In this document: positions 1-10,690 of the stretch, in pieces
Layout of the letters: every line of letters starts with the position of its first letter
Position numbering within the stretch: position 1 is the stretch's first letter
Assembly: GCA_947396885.1 (NCBI GenBank)
Contig: OX377202.1
Span: 34,835,407 to 34,899,406 of the forward strand
DNA from: Heligmosomoides polygyrus polygyrus
Lineage: Eukaryota > Nematoda > Chromadorea > Rhabditida > Heligmosomidae
Length of the DNA: 64,000 bases
Direction: 5' to 3'
Position numbers and translations under genes: made by a program
Notes under the pieces: model-generated
The model's input: only the letters and a program-made list of their open reading frames with translations
Told to the model about the DNA's origin: nothing
Database searches by the model: none

Positions 1-1
1 T

Positions 2-172
2 GACCAAGGAAGGAGTAGAGACAGTAGGAGCCCCAATTACCGTAGTGGTAATTCCCGCTCCCGTACGCCACCTCGTAATAACCCAGGGGTACAGCAACGA
101 GACACCCTGTCAACTCAATCGGGCAGTTCTCTACGGGATTCTACCGATCTAGTTATTCTCTTTTTCTTCTAG
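2..172 (+). pseudogene. Gag C-terminal tail of gypsy element A (5' truncated by window)
   Basis: An open frame enters from the left edge and ends at TAG 170-172. The encoded tail is rich in Arg, Ser, Asn and Pro, like the basic nucleic-acid-binding end of a retrotransposon Gag. It lies directly upstream of an envelope-like frame and then a Ty3/gypsy pol, which supports the Gag assignment by context. The capsid part would lie left of the window. The last codons overlap, in the -1 frame, a hydrophobic stretch that looks like the signal peptide of the next protein. No zinc knuckle is visible in this short piece. The Gag identity is inferred from composition and position. Confidence 0.5.
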
Positions 173-2362
173 CAATTCTAGCTGCCCTTTTGCCCGTCTC
201 TTCTCACTATTCTCTCCCATATCAGCTATGTGCTACAGGTAAATCAGGTTGGCCAGTAGCATTCCCAGAGACAATTATTTGTTCAGATAACTCTAATATT
301 TCGGAAAGAAATTTTTCAAGACCGAACCGCACCTGACAGTAGCATTCCATTGTTTTATTAAAACTCGACGTATATGTACTTCTTCTTATCTCCATATATC
401 TTTCTCAGTCAATAACGACGAAGAGTCTATGACTCTGGTCGATTCCCAGGTTTGTTGAGGTATTTCTCAAAATAAGAAATATTTGGGCACTCCACTGGAA
501 AAAATTTCTGAAAACCTGTATGGCTCCTAAAATAAAATACAGTAATCTTATCCCCGATTTTTCGGGGAAAATGTACCGAATCCTCCAATGTGTTTATTGA
601 ACAGGCACAAATAGCCACATATAACGGCAAAGATGTTGTCGGTCAGTTCGGAGACATGGCACATTGTCAGTTTTCCAATGAGCAATGCATTCTATCACAC
701 GGAACCGTCATTTGGATGACAGCTTCAAATGAAGGTCCAATTTGCAAATTTGTTAAGGCCACGGAGGGAATAGCATATGTCACACCGTCTCATGTAGTAA
801 TCAAAGATACCCAATCGGCTTTTACTTATAAAAACATAGTAATCCCCAAACAGCAGCTAATTGCTTGGTGTTTGGATGAGCATGCCTTAGCGATGGATAA
901 AGGAGTATTTTTAGTACTTCCTGAAATAAAGGAATATCACCCTCCTACAATATTTGCACAAAATTCCTAATTAATTAATAATTTAAACCAAAACATTATA
1001 ACAATTCAATTTGTTTACTGCGAGGAGAAACTTATCCAGTAGACAAACAATTTCATATTCCTAAAAAGGGCAGGTTTGGAAACAACCACGTGACACTCGC
1101 CGATATATTACAAAAAGGACAAAATCCTAAGGACCGCGCTCTCAGGATGGATAGAGCGACAAATTTAGCACGCCATATCGCAACGCACACGTCCGAAGAA
1201 TTTACCGAATTAAGCGAGGATAAGCTACGTTATCATGAGCGGCGGCAAGACCAAAGACAAGCGGAATTCAACACTAAACTCCAGTTTTTAAAAACCAGAT
1301 TAGAGGAACTAATCAGTCACGACTTCAATGCGCTGCTTAACCAAATTTGCACCATGACTAACTTTAAAATTCAGGCCATAAAGACTATTGCACAAATCAA
1401 TCCTACAGGTGCAGCACGTATTTTACTGAATCGCAACGATATTGCCGCCATATCAGCTGGGAATGTTTTAATGATAAGCAAGTGCAAACGATTACAAGTA
1501 GGCGAAATTATTCTAAACCACAACATAAACGGGAACTGTTTTTTGTACACACCTGTCCGTTCAGGAAAATTTATATATTTTGTAGAACCAGGTACACGTG
1601 ACCTAATTACGTCTAGCCCTAAGGCAGATTGTGGACACTTACCTTTTAGAATTTACAACGACGGATATAATAATTTCAAATCTCCGGCTGGGGTTAAGCA
1701 AGTCTCTCAAATACATATAAATTTAACAACCAGCCTGGCAAGCCAAGACTTTGTATTTAATGCCTCTCCTATTTTTCATTCGGATTTAGCTAGGATTTCC
1801 ACGAACGTCTCAATGATTAAAAATAAAATGAATTCGATCAACAACTTCTATGGCGTTAACAAGAACCCTTCCATGGATTCGGCTGCAGGGAAACCCTCCG
1901 ATTTCTTCAGAGAAGAAAGGGTGTCGACCCTGACTTTTATTGAATTCTAGGCTATGGAAGTTCTCCAAACCCAGAAAGAAGAAATCTTGCAGTCATCAGG
2001 ATTCCATCAAGCGGTAAGAATCACAGTAGTTGTGGTCATCATTCTCATTCTTTTTCATCTCAGTAGTGGTCTTTTACTATTTTCAAGCAATCAAAACTTT
2101 ATTCAATGGAATGATCTACTTGATGACTCTCTGCTTCACCAGAAAATCCAGTTCTCCTCTTCCAACGGTTGATGCAACAGCTACAACTTCCCACTCGTTG
2201 AATTCCTCGTGGAAAAAGCAACGCATTGAAAATATACGTCAGTTTCGCTTAAACCTATCATTGAGACAGAGGAAGAAAATGCCTCTACTAGTCAAACCGA
2301 TGTCAATCTCACCCAAAATCGAATCCAATACCCATTTTTGTCGGAACTTCAACAAAACATAA
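160..2362 (+). pseudogene. Envelope-like glycoprotein remnant of gypsy element A, between gag and pol
   Basis: Several consecutive open pieces look like one decayed surface glycoprotein. A hydrophobic leader (160-210) leads into a Cys- and Asn-containing segment. The frame changes near 300-336, and a second piece stops at 456-458. Further pieces follow at 590-970 and 1090-1950, with an in-frame TAG at 1948-1950 before a tail with a transmembrane stretch at about 2010-2085. The 1090-1950 piece has an alternating charged/hydrophobic region near its start that could form a coiled coil, and N-glycosylation sequons later. A basic tail may follow in another frame to 2362. No ATG exists in the leader frame between the stop at 76-78 and the hydrophobic stretch. 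Element B has the same arrangement. The exact viral glycoprotein class is not recognised. Confidence 0.5.
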
Positions 2363-2377
2363 GCCCCATAAACATAA

Positions 2378-3217
2378 ACACAAAGCAAGCCACTAGCAAA
2401 AAGCAAACCACCCAAGCCAGCACCTCAACCTTTTTTAAACTTTCTTCCTCTAACATCTATTACAAAACACGGTTCAACGTCAGTAATTCACATTCCCATA
2501 TTGCTCAATAATCTACCTGTTAATGCACTTTTTGACACTGGCTCATCTTTAACCATTATATCTCGCTGTGTTGCTGCCAAGATCGGAAAGGATATTTATC
2601 CAAAAACGATTCCTTGGGGAGTTACAGCTAATGGCTCACACATTGATTTCATAGGAGAGATGACAGACTACCTCACCGTAGCACAGACGCACACACAAGT
2701 TGTCTGCTTAGTCGCAGAGGACAAGAATTTATTGTCCAATGTCATTTTAGGCAATGACGTGATTATTTCTATTTCTAATAAAATCTCGATCGATTATTCC
2801 ACAAGACAAATTTTTTTAAATCAAACACCGGTCGACATGATTGACCCATCCCACCCGGAAACCCATCTTTCGTCAATACCAGTGTTTCTACGCACATCTA
2901 TAAAACTGCCGCCTAATTCAGATAACATCGTTATAGCATACATAAGGCAAAACCTTCCCCCATGTTGGGAGTTTTTTGTTTGTGACGAAAATCTTTCTTT
3001 TCCGCTAGGCATATGCGTGGGAAAAACTCTCTGTTGCCCAGGAATAGAAGGTACCATTCTACTTTGCACGTTTAACTCCAACGCTGCTGCGATTTCTTTG
3101 CCAAGTACAGAGCCCATCGCTACAGCTACTTTTGTGGGTTCCAACATGGAATGGCCCCCTGTTTTTGCAACATTTCCGAGAGATCTAGAAACACCGACAG
3201 ATTTCCACAAAAAATAA
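2378..3217 (+). pseudogene. Retroviral-type aspartic protease domain, pol of element A
   Basis: The open frame runs from just after a stop at 2375-2377 to TAA 3215-3217. It contains the retropepsin active-site motif FDTGSS followed by hydrophobic LTII, with a later Ile-Leu-Gly-Asn-Asp segment resembling the second conserved block of retropepsins. Such proteases act as dimers to cut Gag and Pol. It follows the envelope-like region and precedes the reverse transcriptase, so the order here is env-like then pol. The domain is open, but the Pol frame is lost before the RT, so the product cannot be made as a continuous polyprotein. The first coding residue is undefined. Confidence 0.75.
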
Positions 3218-3339
3218 GGGAATATGTCCCACCAGAAGCGGATGTCACAGCGAGCCTTCCGTGTTTTCCAATTCACGACAGGGTTCCTCCGCTGAGCGAG
3301 CAAGTAACAATTAACCGCGACCTACTTTACTCATCACAA

Positions 3340-4192
3340 ATTAAAAAAATGCACGGATCTGCTCAGTAAATTCTCGTCATGTTTCGTAGGAAAAGATGGG
3401 CGTTTAAGCAGATATAACGGTCCAATCACTCATAAAATCAAATTCATTCCTCGCTATAAAATCCCTAATCAGAAACCCTATCGCGTCCCGCTAGAGAAAC
3501 GTAACGAAATTGAGAAACAAATTAAGGAGATGCTTAGAACACGTCTTATAGAACCCAGTACAAGTAAGTTTGCCTCGCCTATTGTCTTAGTAAAGAAAGG
3601 CTTGAAAAAAGAGCAGTGGCGTTTTACAGTAGACTATTGAAAAGTAAACACAATTACAGAAAGTGAGACCTATTGCATGCCACACATACAGGACATAATA
3701 GATTTGATAAGTGGTAATGAAATTTATTCCAAACTCGACGTTAAGAGCGGGTTTTCTCAAATTCCATTAGACCCTAGACATAAAGAAAGGACAGCATTCT
3801 CATCCTTTCTGTGGCTTTATCAATTCACTGTTATGGCGCAAGGATTAAAAGTGGCGCCTGCTACCTTTTAGCAGGTAGCCAATAATCTAATACGTGATTA
3901 AAATCCTGTTGTTTTGCGTACATAGACGACATTATCATAGCCAGCGCAACAATTAACGACCATATGCGCGATTTGGAAGAGGTATTTCGCCGTATTCAAG
4001 ACTTTGGTATGAAACTGACGCCGGATAAATACTCTTTTTTCGAAACCGAAATCCAATATCTGGGAGTCCTAATAAGTAAATGTGGATCCAGACCAAACCC
4101 AGACAAGGTATCGAGTATTTCACAGATACCCCAACCTACGAATCAAATCATCGCGAAACCATTGAACACCCTTCTAGGTAAGAACGTACCCT
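3340..4192 (+). pseudogene. Ty3/gypsy reverse transcriptase of element A, with stops and a frameshift
   Basis: Gypsy-type RT blocks are readable in order: a thumb-leading basic stretch, SPIVLVKK, a VDY block, SKLDVKSGF, QFTVMAQGLK and the catalytic YIDD at 3919-3930, followed by YLGVLISKCG. Breaks are TGA 3638-3640 (right after VDY, where Arg is usual), TAG 3869-3871, TAA 3899-3901 and a frame change between 3901 and 3919. The frame changes again around 4190 into RNase H. The enzyme would copy element RNA into DNA inside virus-like particles. This copy is dead. A scrap at 19600-19900 is closely related to this RT. Confidence 0.85.
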
Positions 4193-4726
4193 TTGTGTGG
4201 ACCAAGTTCAGGAAACTTTTCCGACCTAAAAAAGGCACTTATCCAGGCTCCAGTTCTCGTATCCCCATCTTTTGGTCGTCCGTATATGATACACACCGAT
4301 GCATCTATCACGGGGATTGGTGCATGTCTGCTTCAAAAGAATCTGCAAACTAATGCTGAGCATCCAGTTGTCTGCAGTCACTCAGTGAATATCCACGAGA
4401 AAAATTACGCAGTCATCGAACTGGAGGCTCTAGCGATAGTTTTTGCTCTCAAGCAATTTTACCCTTATGTAGTAAGCGCAAAAATCACATTAGTAACTGA
4501 CCATGCACCTCTCAAATCTCTGATGCGCAGGTCAGATCTGGTAGGCCGTCTGGTCAAATACCAGATTTCCATACAAGGGAAAACCGTGCGGGAAAACACA
4601 ATACTTTATGTGATTTTCTTAGTCGCTACCCCATTAACAAAGTTTCGGCCATCTATCAACGCTTATTACCCACTCTGGAAGATATTCGAAAAGCACAGGG
4701 TGATTCTGAATATGGAGAGTTATTAA
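4193..4726 (+). pseudogene. RNase H domain of element A pol
   Basis: The open piece carries the gypsy RNase H landmarks: IHTDASITGIGACLLQ (first Asp), an IELEALAIVFALKQF helix (Glu) and VTDHAPLKSL (later Asp). The final part drifts out of the expected frame before the stop at 4724-4726. The domain normally removes the RNA strand during reverse transcription. It is separated from the RT by a frame change and from the integrase by further breaks, so it is a remnant. Length and order match other Ty3/gypsy Pol proteins. Confidence 0.8.
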
Positions 4727-4734
4727 GATTTTTT

Positions 4735-6055
4735 CAGAGAAACGTCAACTTCGTAAGAAATTTCAGAACACAATCGGCAAATATCTTCTATTGCGTGTAC
4801 TATACAACGCATGGTACAACTGCACTGTTGATTCCTGACCCAATTATGCAAAATGTGGTGATTTCTGCACACCACGATAATCCATTAATGGGATCTCATT
4901 TAGAAATACAAAAACTTATGCAGCGGTAAATGTTAAGTATTACTGGCCAACTTTGTATCAAGATGTCATCACATATGTGAACACTTGTCCATTATGCCAA
5001 AAAGTCAAAACCCCCTCAGGCAACATCATTCGCGAGGAGTTGGGAAGTTTTCCTATTCCTCAAAGACCTTTTGAACGCATTCATACGGACATTATCGGAC
5101 CTCTGCCAAATGTGTAAACGGAAATAGGTTTATTTCCATATCGGTATGCGCTTTTAGCAAGTTTGTGGTCTGTACCCCTCTCGTCAATCAAACGACAGAG
5201 TTGGTCGTTAAAGCTATAATAAACGATGTTATATCTAAACACGGCATGCCGAATGAATTAGTTTCGGATAGGGGCTCTAATTACACCAGCGATATTTTTG
5301 GAAAAATCAACCACACTCTGGGAATTTTAAATAAGTTCACCACAAGCTACAACCATAAAGTTAACGGTCTGGTGGAGCGAACAGTGAAGGTAGTGCATGA
5401 TTCCCTAACCTCATACTGCTAAGAAGCCAGAGACCTCTGGTCCGACTTTCTTCAACCCATTGTGTTTGCTTACAATTGCAGTAAAAGTTCTGCTACAGGA
5501 TGCAGCCCATTCTTCGTCATACATGGACGAAACCCGATCACATGGTGTGACATCGTCCACAACTTGCCGTTGCCACTTGTATTCGCCACAGACAACTTCG
5601 CAGACCAATTCTCTGCTGGTCTGAAAGACCGAATCATAGCAGTTGGACATCAAATTGCTGAAAAGACGAAACTATACAAGGCGAGATATGATCAACTTCA
5701 TAAGGTATGCCCAACGGAGCTTTCTACTGGTGATCTGGTACTTTTGCGTGACGACACTGTGCGTCCCAAAATGACCAATCAGTGGAAAGGCCCGTTCAGT
5801 ATCGAAGTAATAGATCGACCCAATGTGACGATTCAAGCTCTTGTGGGTCGCCAAAAGCGACAGACAGTGAATATGAACCGGCTAAAGTTAAACTCACCAC
5901 GTTCTGAGGTAGTCAGTGCTTCTGCTCCGGCACCAGCACCTTGTTTGGAGAGCCCTAAAGAAGCACCGAACACCGCAGAACAACCATTGCGGCGATCACC
6001 GCGATTACAGAGTAAATATAATTTAGCAGGACAACATATGGACTATGGACGCTGA
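4735..6055 (+). pseudogene. Integrase of element A, interrupted by stops
   Basis: HHCC zinc-binding residues are visible (HHDNPLMGSHLE, then CPLCQK near 4988-5005). The DDE core follows: Asp in HTDIIGPLP, Asp in SDRGSNYTS and Glu in NGLVERTVK. Breaks include a stop after the zinc-finger His pair (about 4927), a stop after the first Asp block (about 5115) and TAA 5420-5422, after which the same frame continues from 5423 to TGA 6053-6055. The C-terminal part holds a GPFSIEVID segment of GPY/F type and a tail of Pro/Ala followed by RRSPRLQ. The enzyme inserts element DNA into the host genome. It cannot be expressed intact here. Confidence 0.85.
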
Positions 6056-8070
6056 TCTATACCTTAAAAGGTAACTAAATCAGTGTGTTGTGAGTTTAGT
6101 TTAACTCATTACGGCTGCTTCGCGCACAAATATATAAAAAATTCTTTGAATGGACACCACAGAATTTCCAATTCGCGTTAATAATCAAATTATTTCTCTC
6201 TTTCAAAATCATGCCCCTGTGTCAACCGAACGAGTTTTAAAAAACTAAGGACGACACTTGACAAAAACTGTTGTATATGCGTAGTGAATAAGATAATTCC
6301 ATAACGTGTACAACCATTTCTCTCTCAAATATAGTAAATTACAACAGTATCACAATACAACGTAGTTTATTCTCAATTGTATATTCACGACACTTTATCT
6401 TCCAAAATTTTCCTTTTTTCTTCTCAAACATGTGTGCAAGATATTGAAGACTTTCTCATTTTTTTCTACTCAAGATCTTGCAACATCTCTGTTTTATCGT
6501 TTTCATATACATTCATAACAATTTTGTTTGGCCGTAAAGTAGTGTTTAATCAACGTAACAGTAGATATGTTTAAATTATTAAATTGAATGCTGTACCGAA
6601 TAAGGGACTAAAATAATAATGTCTTCTTCATCAATCTCACTAAGCAAAGACAAAAGACATAAATCTCTTCATCTTCTTGATCAACGCACCCCATGTTCCT
6701 ATTCCTGGAGACGAAAGACTTGGACGTCGTCTCTAATTTTCAAATCCCCACGCAAGCATGAGGACGAGCTTGTTCTCAATAATTGCGCGTATCCTATCGA
6801 CCACCACTCCATCGACCACATCATCGAATCATGCCTTCCTGGTACACCACTCATATCACCACCTGCTCAGTCTTCAATCGATAGCTCTTTATACAATTTT
6901 AAATTTATAGCGTAACTGCGTTGTAGTTCCTATATTTTCTTATTGTATATCCGGTCTTACTTCCTCTCGGATGATTATCGACTGTCAACACGATGCTGAT
7001 GTTCTTAAGCTCGAGGACGAGCTTACTGGAGGAATGGAGATGTCGGGTTGCACCTAATCCGCACCCTTCTATGGCGACGCCCCACTACAGATAGCGAGCT
7101 GCCTGATACCGGCAGCCGGCTGTCGGGAGTCTCGTCTATGTCGCCCCGACCGGGAGGTCGTCAGCTCCTGCCAGCATAGCCTGTAGAGGGCATGTCTCCA
7201 CTCTTTCCCTTCTCCCTCATCACTTACCGTATACCATATAATGTATGTCATTTTATAATAAAGATGACATACTATCCACTGTATAGTAGAACCAAGGAAT
7301 TGAACTCTAGGATTCATCAGGTAAGGCGTCGCTATTCTTTAACTTGATAACTAAACTACGTACGTCTATCGAAAGCGCCGTTCGAAGCAGCTATCTGGCG
7401 TAGCCGATGAGTTGCATCGAAAAGGAAACACTTACGATCCCCCCCCCCAATGGAGTCGAATAGAACACGTAGAAGTGGCCTAGCATGTAAGTGACTCGAA
7501 AATCACATGCGGTGGCAAAATGGGCAGGAAAAAGGACACAAACACGACGGAAAAGTGTAACGTGTAAGGATCGAATTACCGTAGCTATAGACTATAGATT
7601 GGGAGACGAGTGACCAAATGACATCTGGTGCTTCATGGTGGTTCATCCAATCCGCTCCGCGCATCCCTCTCGATTTTCTCTGTAACAGCTGACTGGCTGC
7701 CCCAAACATCACTTAATTCAGACGGCCAGCAAGATGGCGAGCATACCCTACCATCCAGCTCTCAGCTGAGGACCCCGCATCAAGATCGGGATGGATGCAT
7801 TAGTGGTGACGGTTCTGGGTCGGCAGACTGGTTGGTGCCTCCTATCAAGGATGGCTTTATTCCTGTCATGTATACTTCGTAAATAAACTTATGTGAGGTC
7901 TCGAGTCCTATTCTGCAATCGTGAAATAAAAACATAACCACAGCTGTTGTTCACGAACACCCTCACCGCTACACTGAAAAAATCCGCGGGTATTCGAGGA
8001 TACTATATGAAGTTCCCAGCGAGATCTCTATAGTTTAAAAACATTTTTTCCCGCGTCTCTTCCTCGCCGC
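6056..8070. other. 3' flank of element A, no host gene seen
   Basis: The stretch probably contains the 3' untranslated part and LTR of element A, but the matching 5' LTR lies outside the window, so no LTR can be proven. A small frame at 6619-6915 (Ser-rich, basic, unrecognised) and a purine-rich run at about 7026-7042 that could be a polypurine tract are the only notable items. AATAAA occurs near 7256-7261. The rest (7320-8070) shows nothing I can interpret beyond a poly-C run at 7440-7449. Confidence 0.3.
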
Positions 8071-8411
8071 TTAGGCCTCGTGCATACTTCCCGTCGCCGC
8101 GATGGAATCGCGGCGATGAGCTTTGCAGAGCGACGCGAAAGAATTTGAATTTCTCAGCGCTCGTCGCATCGCTCATCGCTCTGCAAGGAAGCGCGACGGC
8201 GATCCGTCCAGGACCAACGCTAAACACCGCGCGCGGCGCGAAAAAGTATGCCATGCCCGCGATGGGCGCGGGCAGCCATCGCGCATGCCGACCGCCACTG
8301 TTGCGGCGGCCGCGTCGAAGTTCTCTTTGACTATTCGGCCGCGTGCGGCGAATGGCCATGAACTGAGCGCCGCGATGGCATCGCGGCGATGGAAGTATGC
8401 CCCCGGCCTTA
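8071..8411. mobile_element. GC-rich MITE, Harbinger-like, TTA target duplication
   Basis: TTA at 8071-8073 and 8409-8411 flank a 335-bp GC-rich segment. Both ends begin GGCC and share an imperfect inverted repeat of about 45 bp containing GCATACTTCC and GTCGCCGCGATG. The interior has more CGCGGCGATG-type inverted blocks. A 3-bp TTA duplication with GGCC-starting ends is the pattern of PIF/Harbinger-derived MITEs; the superfamily is inferred from this alone. Several GC-rich open frames overlap it and are not genes. No transposase is encoded. Confidence 0.6.
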
Positions 8412-9350
8412 CAGTGTTGAACACTTCCCACTTTCGCATAAATACCGTCTCTTTCTTTTGAATTTTTGTTTATTTCCGTGGAGGGAAGCACACAGATGTC
8501 ACACCGGTATAACATTTCAGGAATCTTTTTAAAATGAAAAGTCGGCTCTCACATTTTGTGAGAAAATTCACGTGCACGCAAAGCAAACAAAACTTTAGGC
8601 GGTGAATTTTTTATATGGCGAAGAAAAATCACTGCGACAGTCCCTTTTCCTTTTGACGGTCCGTCTTCTCCTCTCTTCTTTTGCCCAAATAATTGTAGTT
8701 CATATAAACATTAAAAAGTACGGAAGTACCTGCAAACTTCGTCTGCCACTGACAGTCTTTCAACCACCCACCAACTCACCAACAAACAACGAATGACACG
8801 TGACGAAATTTCAATTAAATATTTTCTTTTTCTTCACGTATATAACCGTCGCACAGAAAAGTGGAGTTTGGTACTCGATTCCTGCCGGAAAAAAATACAA
8901 TTTTTCTCTGAGGGATACCCGCTATCTAATATACTGTAAGACGCTACAAAGCGGTTCCAAGAAACAACCTAGATTTTGCTCACTTTTTCTGCTCTAAATT
9001 GGACTGGAATAGTACGACCGAGCAAGCTGCAGACATCGGCCAATGATCCTTCTTCTTCCACCGCTACTAAAGAAGAGGTTGCACCCATAAAGCGCGCAGT
9101 ATAATCCCTCTCGCCTCGCAGAGGACTTTGTTCGGAGAGAGTCCAAACACATCTATGCAGAAGAAACCATCCCTTCTGAAAACAAAAACTAACGCAGAGA
9201 ATATCCAAAAACGTAGAAAGCGATCGCTAACTCTTCGGAATTTTCAGCCGAAGACCAGGATAATATCGTCCTCATTGGCAACGACGTTTACTTATCTACC
9301 GTAATAAGCACTGTAACCACATACGGACACCTTTCTACAGATCATATGAC
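8412..9350. other. Leader region of gypsy element B, no gene assigned
   Basis: This is mostly AT-rich sequence. From about 9030 a Ser/Thr-rich, broken reading (plus strand) leads towards the Gag remnant and may be the Gag N-terminus. No LTR pair could be matched for element B. No splice-signal or ORF evidence for a host gene was found. Confidence 0.25.
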
Positions 9351-9354
9351 AAAA

Positions 9355-10635
9355 AGTGGAGCATCCTTTGCAAATATCATGGATCGTAACCGACCGAACC
9401 TTTCATGCAGCCGCAGCCGACAACCGCATAGAGAAATTTTCGGGCAATGGCGACAAACTCTCGAATAATTCCTCGAAGGCTATAGCGAAGTAGTTCGGAA
9501 CCTGTATATTGCACATGAGCGCGATCGGACACTGCTTTCGCTTTACTTAGCAGGTGGCGCTGAGCCCAAGTATCAGAACCTTACGAACATAGATAACATT
9601 CGCGATGAACTTCATAACATACGACAAGGCAACGAATCCTTTGGCGTTTTTGCGAAAAAGTATTGTCGAAAACAAAAATAGCGTTCTAGGGAGCAAAACC
9701 ATAAAAGTGGCTTCAGATTTCTTCACAAATGGTTGCGACCGGACATTGGAAGCGCAATCGGACGGCTTTCGGAATCTGACGACTTCCAGGTTATTGTTGC
9801 GCATGCTGAAAAAGACAGGATACAACACCAGAAACGGCAAGAACAGCATAACGTACTTGAAAGCCAAAAGTCCTTGACAGTTGGTAGCAAAATGGAAGAT
9901 TTTCAAGCCCGGATTAACAACTAACAGGATCCCGAAACAAACCGTATGCTCCTAAAGGTCCACGGAAAAACTTCCTAATCAAGCATGGAGAAATCCACAG
10001 CTCAATTTTCCTAACCCGTTTCGGCGCAGTTACTCGCAAAACAATCAACCGGAATTCATCAACCGCTCCTCTACTTTTGCGCGTCCCATTCAAGATTGCC
10101 TCTCATACTTTTGGCTTGGGAATAATCACTTGCAACCACAGTACCAAAATAACCAACAGGTCGCTCCCGCTGGTATTTTCAGCAACCAGCCTTATGGACG
10201 CTCCCTTTACATTCCACGTGCGACTCTCGACAAATCTTGGCATTTTTGGCGTTGTAATCGACGAGTGTTTGCTTCAGCGTGATCAAGATTGGTATAACTC
10301 TTAATTGCGGCTTACGTTTCGGCGTCGTCGCCTTCTTCAGAGCCTGTAAAAGTCGAAGTCATCTGAGAAACTACCCTCCCAAATGCCATTTCGTTCTGCA
10401 GGAACCCATCCAATAGGCTAAGAAGCTACGAAAACGATGCCATAAGTCACTTCTCTTAAGTCCTGCAGAACGAAATGGCAGGGTAGTTTGGGAGGGTAGT
10501 TTCTCAGATGACTTCGACTTTTCCAGGCTCTGAAGAAGGCGACGACTCCGAAACGTAAGCTCCCTTTACATAATAATACACCTCACCAAAATCCTAACAG
10601 ACGTCGATCCAACAATAGGAGATTTCCGTCAATGA
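9355..10635 (+). pseudogene. Gag remnant of gypsy element B
   Basis: The plus-strand reading contains a retrotransposon Gag capsid block: FGQWRQTLE, then FLEGYSE and LLSLYLAGGAEPKYQNL, interrupted by TAA at 9466-9468 and TAG at 9679-9681 with frame changes afterwards. A Gln/Asn-rich tail (LLAKQSTG / NQPYGRSLY region) follows. This tail is split at 10200-10211 by an insertion and resumes at 10559, running in one frame to TGA 10633-10635. The last codon region is basic and the stop overlaps the start of the env-like frame. Gag forms the virus-like particle. The assignment rests on the capsid-like motif and the position 5' of env-like and pol sequences. Confidence 0.6.
10212..10558. mobile_element. 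347-bp palindromic insertion in gag of element B, 12-bp direct repeat
   Basis: GCTCCCTTTACA occurs at 10200-10211 and again at 10559-10570. Removing one copy and the DNA between rejoins the Gag tail frame. Most of the insert (10310-10560) is a foldback: the sequence from GCTTACGTTTCGG through a TTCTTCAGAGCCT block and a CCATTTCGTTCTGCAGGA block reappears inverted on the right, with a loop around 10400-10470. The left 98 bp is not part of the palindrome. This looks like a MITE or foldback element. The 12-bp duplication is long for most DNA transposons, so the class is open. Confidence 0.65.
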
Positions 10636-10690
10636 TAAGCAATCCCAACATCATCTGCATTTTCGCAATCTTATGCATAGGAGTATCTCC
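10632..10690 (+). pseudogene. Env-like signal peptide start, element B (split by LINE)
   Basis: ATG 10632-10634 overlaps the Gag stop as ATGA. The first residues are MISNPN followed by a hydrophobic run (IICIFAILCIGV), a typical signal peptide. The codon at 10689 is interrupted by the RTE insertion and resumes at 13534 in the same frame once one 18-bp target copy is removed. The frame is -1 relative to Gag, as in element A. This indicates a secreted or membrane protein encoded between gag and pol. Confidence 0.6.
10673..10690. repeat. Target site duplication, left copy, of the RTE LINE
   Basis: ATGCATAGGAGTATCTCC here is repeated exactly at 13516-13533 on the other side of the LINE. Eighteen identical bases define the insertion boundaries. 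Confidence 0.9.

Noticed and set aside
6619..6915. 98-codon plus-strand frame after element A
   Set aside because: Not annotated as a gene: no homology, located where a 3' untranslated region or LTR of the element is expected.
8003..8515. Open frames of 88-170 codons over the GC-rich block
   Set aside because: They cross a MITE with inverted repeats; the low stop density comes from composition.
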